A stretch of DNA of 6,367 nt, taken from NCBI GenBank assembly GCA_947258905.1, contig CAMYKF010000080.1, positions 1-6,367 of the forward strand, in the 5' to 3' direction. The notes below the pieces were generated by a model. It searched no databases and had not been told where the DNA came from. It saw only the letters and a list, made by a program, of their open reading frames with translations. Below are positions 5,799 to 6,367 of the stretch, in pieces. This DNA is from an uncultured Pirellulaceae bacterium (lineage in GTDB: Bacteria > Planctomycetota > Planctomycetia > Pirellulales > Pirellulaceae). Made by a program: the position numbers and the translations under genes. The number at the start of each line of letters is the position of its first letter. Positions within the stretch are counted from its first letter, which is position 1.

Positions 5799-5826
5799 CC
5801 CGACGGGAGGTCGAGGCTCCCGCGGG
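5799..5826 (+). promoter_or_regulatory. Strong hairpin between EF-hand and cytochrome genes
   Basis: Perfect 6-bp arms CGGGAG (5804-5809) and CTCCCG (5817-5822) enclose a 7-nt loop. The stem extends through CCCG (5799-5802) and CGGG (5823-5826), with a single bulged A at 5803, giving ten G/C-rich pairs. No T-run follows on the plus strand (the next bases are CAACAACAAAG), so it is not a textbook terminator. It could attenuate or partly terminate transcription, or protect the EF-hand mRNA 3' end and so set different levels for the two genes. On the minus strand T-rich sequence follows about 10 nt after the stem. Confidence 0.6.
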
Positions 5827-5860
5827 CAACAACAAAGAAACTCATTCACCGGATGCTCCC

Positions 5861-6367
5861 ATGCTTCGAAACACTCTGCCTCGCAAAATTGCGGCTTTGA
5901 TTCCTGTCTTGCTTTGGTGCTGTGCACCGGTGTTGGCTCAGGAGATGCAAACGGAAGTACTGTCCGAAGCTGAAGGTATCGAGTTCTTTGAGAGCAAAAT
6001 ACGGCCTGTTCTGGTGCGCGAGTGTTATGGCTGTCACTCGGATCAATCTGGAAAGGCACGGGGCGGGCTGAAGCTGGATACCAAGATGGCGATGCTGCTG
6101 GGCGGCGATTCGGGTGCCACGCTGGTGCCCGGCAGTCTGGAAGACAGTCCCCTGTGGTCGGCGATCAATTACGAAGACTATGCGATGCCACCCAACAAGC
6201 AACTGTCGGCCGACATCATCGACGATTTTCGGCAATGGATTGAGATGGGTGCTCCCGATCCACGTGGCCAGGAAGCTCATGCGTCGATCAACTCCACCGT
6301 CACCGCAGAGGACATCGGCGAGGGACGTGAATTCTGGTCGTTTCAGCGGCCCCGCAAACCGCAACTG
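5861..6367 (+). CDS. Secreted planctomycete cytochrome c (PSCyt1-type) protein, cut by window end
   Basis: The first 169 codons are present and the frame is open at the window edge. A signal peptide covers about 1-26 (basic start, hydrophobic 11-22, VLA before Gln27). Residues 41-135 match the planctomycete cytochrome c domain (PSCyt1, Pfam PF07635): FFESKIRPVL, the single heme-attachment motif CYGCH at 55-59, GGLKLD at 69-74, and AMPP at 108-111 with Met109 a likely axial heme ligand. REFWSFQ at 156-162 is the typical lead-in to the PSCyt2 (DUF1549) and PSD1 (DUF1553) domains, so the full protein is probably several hundred residues longer. The heme would attach on the exported side of the membrane; such proteins are thought to take part in redox or degradation functions but are poorly characterised. 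The ribosome site is weak (GGA, 7 nt upstream), and an ATG at 5853 is out of frame. Probably cotranscribed with the EF-hand gene. Confidence 0.9.
   Translation, partial: MLRNTLPRKIAALIPVLLWCCAPVLAQEMQTEVLSEAEGIEFFESKIRPVLVRECYGCHSDQSGKARGGLKLDTKMAMLLGGDSGATLVPGSLEDSPLWSAINYEDYAMPPNKQLSADIIDDFRQWIEMGAPDPRGQEAHASINSTVTAEDIGEGREFWSFQRPRKPQL

Noticed and set aside
5092..5835. Open frame of 247 codons on the minus strand, antisense to the EF-hand gene, rich in Leu/Ala/Phe
   Set aside because: Its hydrophobic composition is what results from reading Lys, Gln, Glu and Gly codons backward. The plus-strand gene has a signal peptide, a good ribosome site and four complete EF-hands.
5846..6364. Minus-strand frame of 172 codons antisense to the cytochrome gene
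   Set aside because: The plus strand encodes a signal peptide, CxxCH and the conserved PSCyt1 motifs; the antisense frame has none.

Overview
The window looks like chromosome from a planctomycete, most likely a member of the Pirellulaceae (Rhodopirellula/Blastopirellula relatives). Three things point there: a 'planctomycete cytochrome c' (PSCyt1-type) protein, an ECF sigma factor overlapping a very large membrane Ser/Thr kinase with a TPR-like C-terminal half, and an exported EF-hand protein next to the cytochrome gene. Base composition is moderately GC-rich and fairly even. I see no insertion sequence, phage gene, CRISPR array, tRNA or rRNA.

Layout. Positions 1-1171 (minus) hold the N-terminal 390 residues of a CapK/PaaK-like adenylate-forming enzyme cut by the window edge. 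A 161-bp gap (1172-1332) follows, with an imperfect hairpin and a short direct repeat. Positions 1333-4266 (minus) encode a 977-residue transmembrane Ser/Thr kinase, and 4263-4907 (minus) a 214-residue ECF-type sigma factor. The kinase starts at a GTG that overlaps the sigma-factor stop in a GTGA, so the order of transcription is sigma factor, kinase, then perhaps the CapK-like gene. A 211-bp divergent region (4908-5118) separates these from two plus-strand genes: an exported four-EF-hand protein (5119-5775) and the start of a secreted PSCyt1-type cytochrome protein (5861 onward, cut at 6367), with a strong hairpin between them.

How the parts may work together. Sigma factor plus kinase is a recognised planctomycete pairing (ECF-STK groups). 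The plain reading is a signalling module in which the kinase senses something outside the cytoplasm through its TPR-like part and affects the sigma factor or other cytoplasmic targets. The EF-hand and cytochrome genes are divergent from it and encode exported proteins. Whether they are targets of the sigma factor cannot be told from this sequence. Overall this is mostly ordinary planctomycete gene content. The items most worth a second look are the coupled sigma/kinase pair, the hairpin elements in the gaps, and the internally duplicated EF-hand protein.
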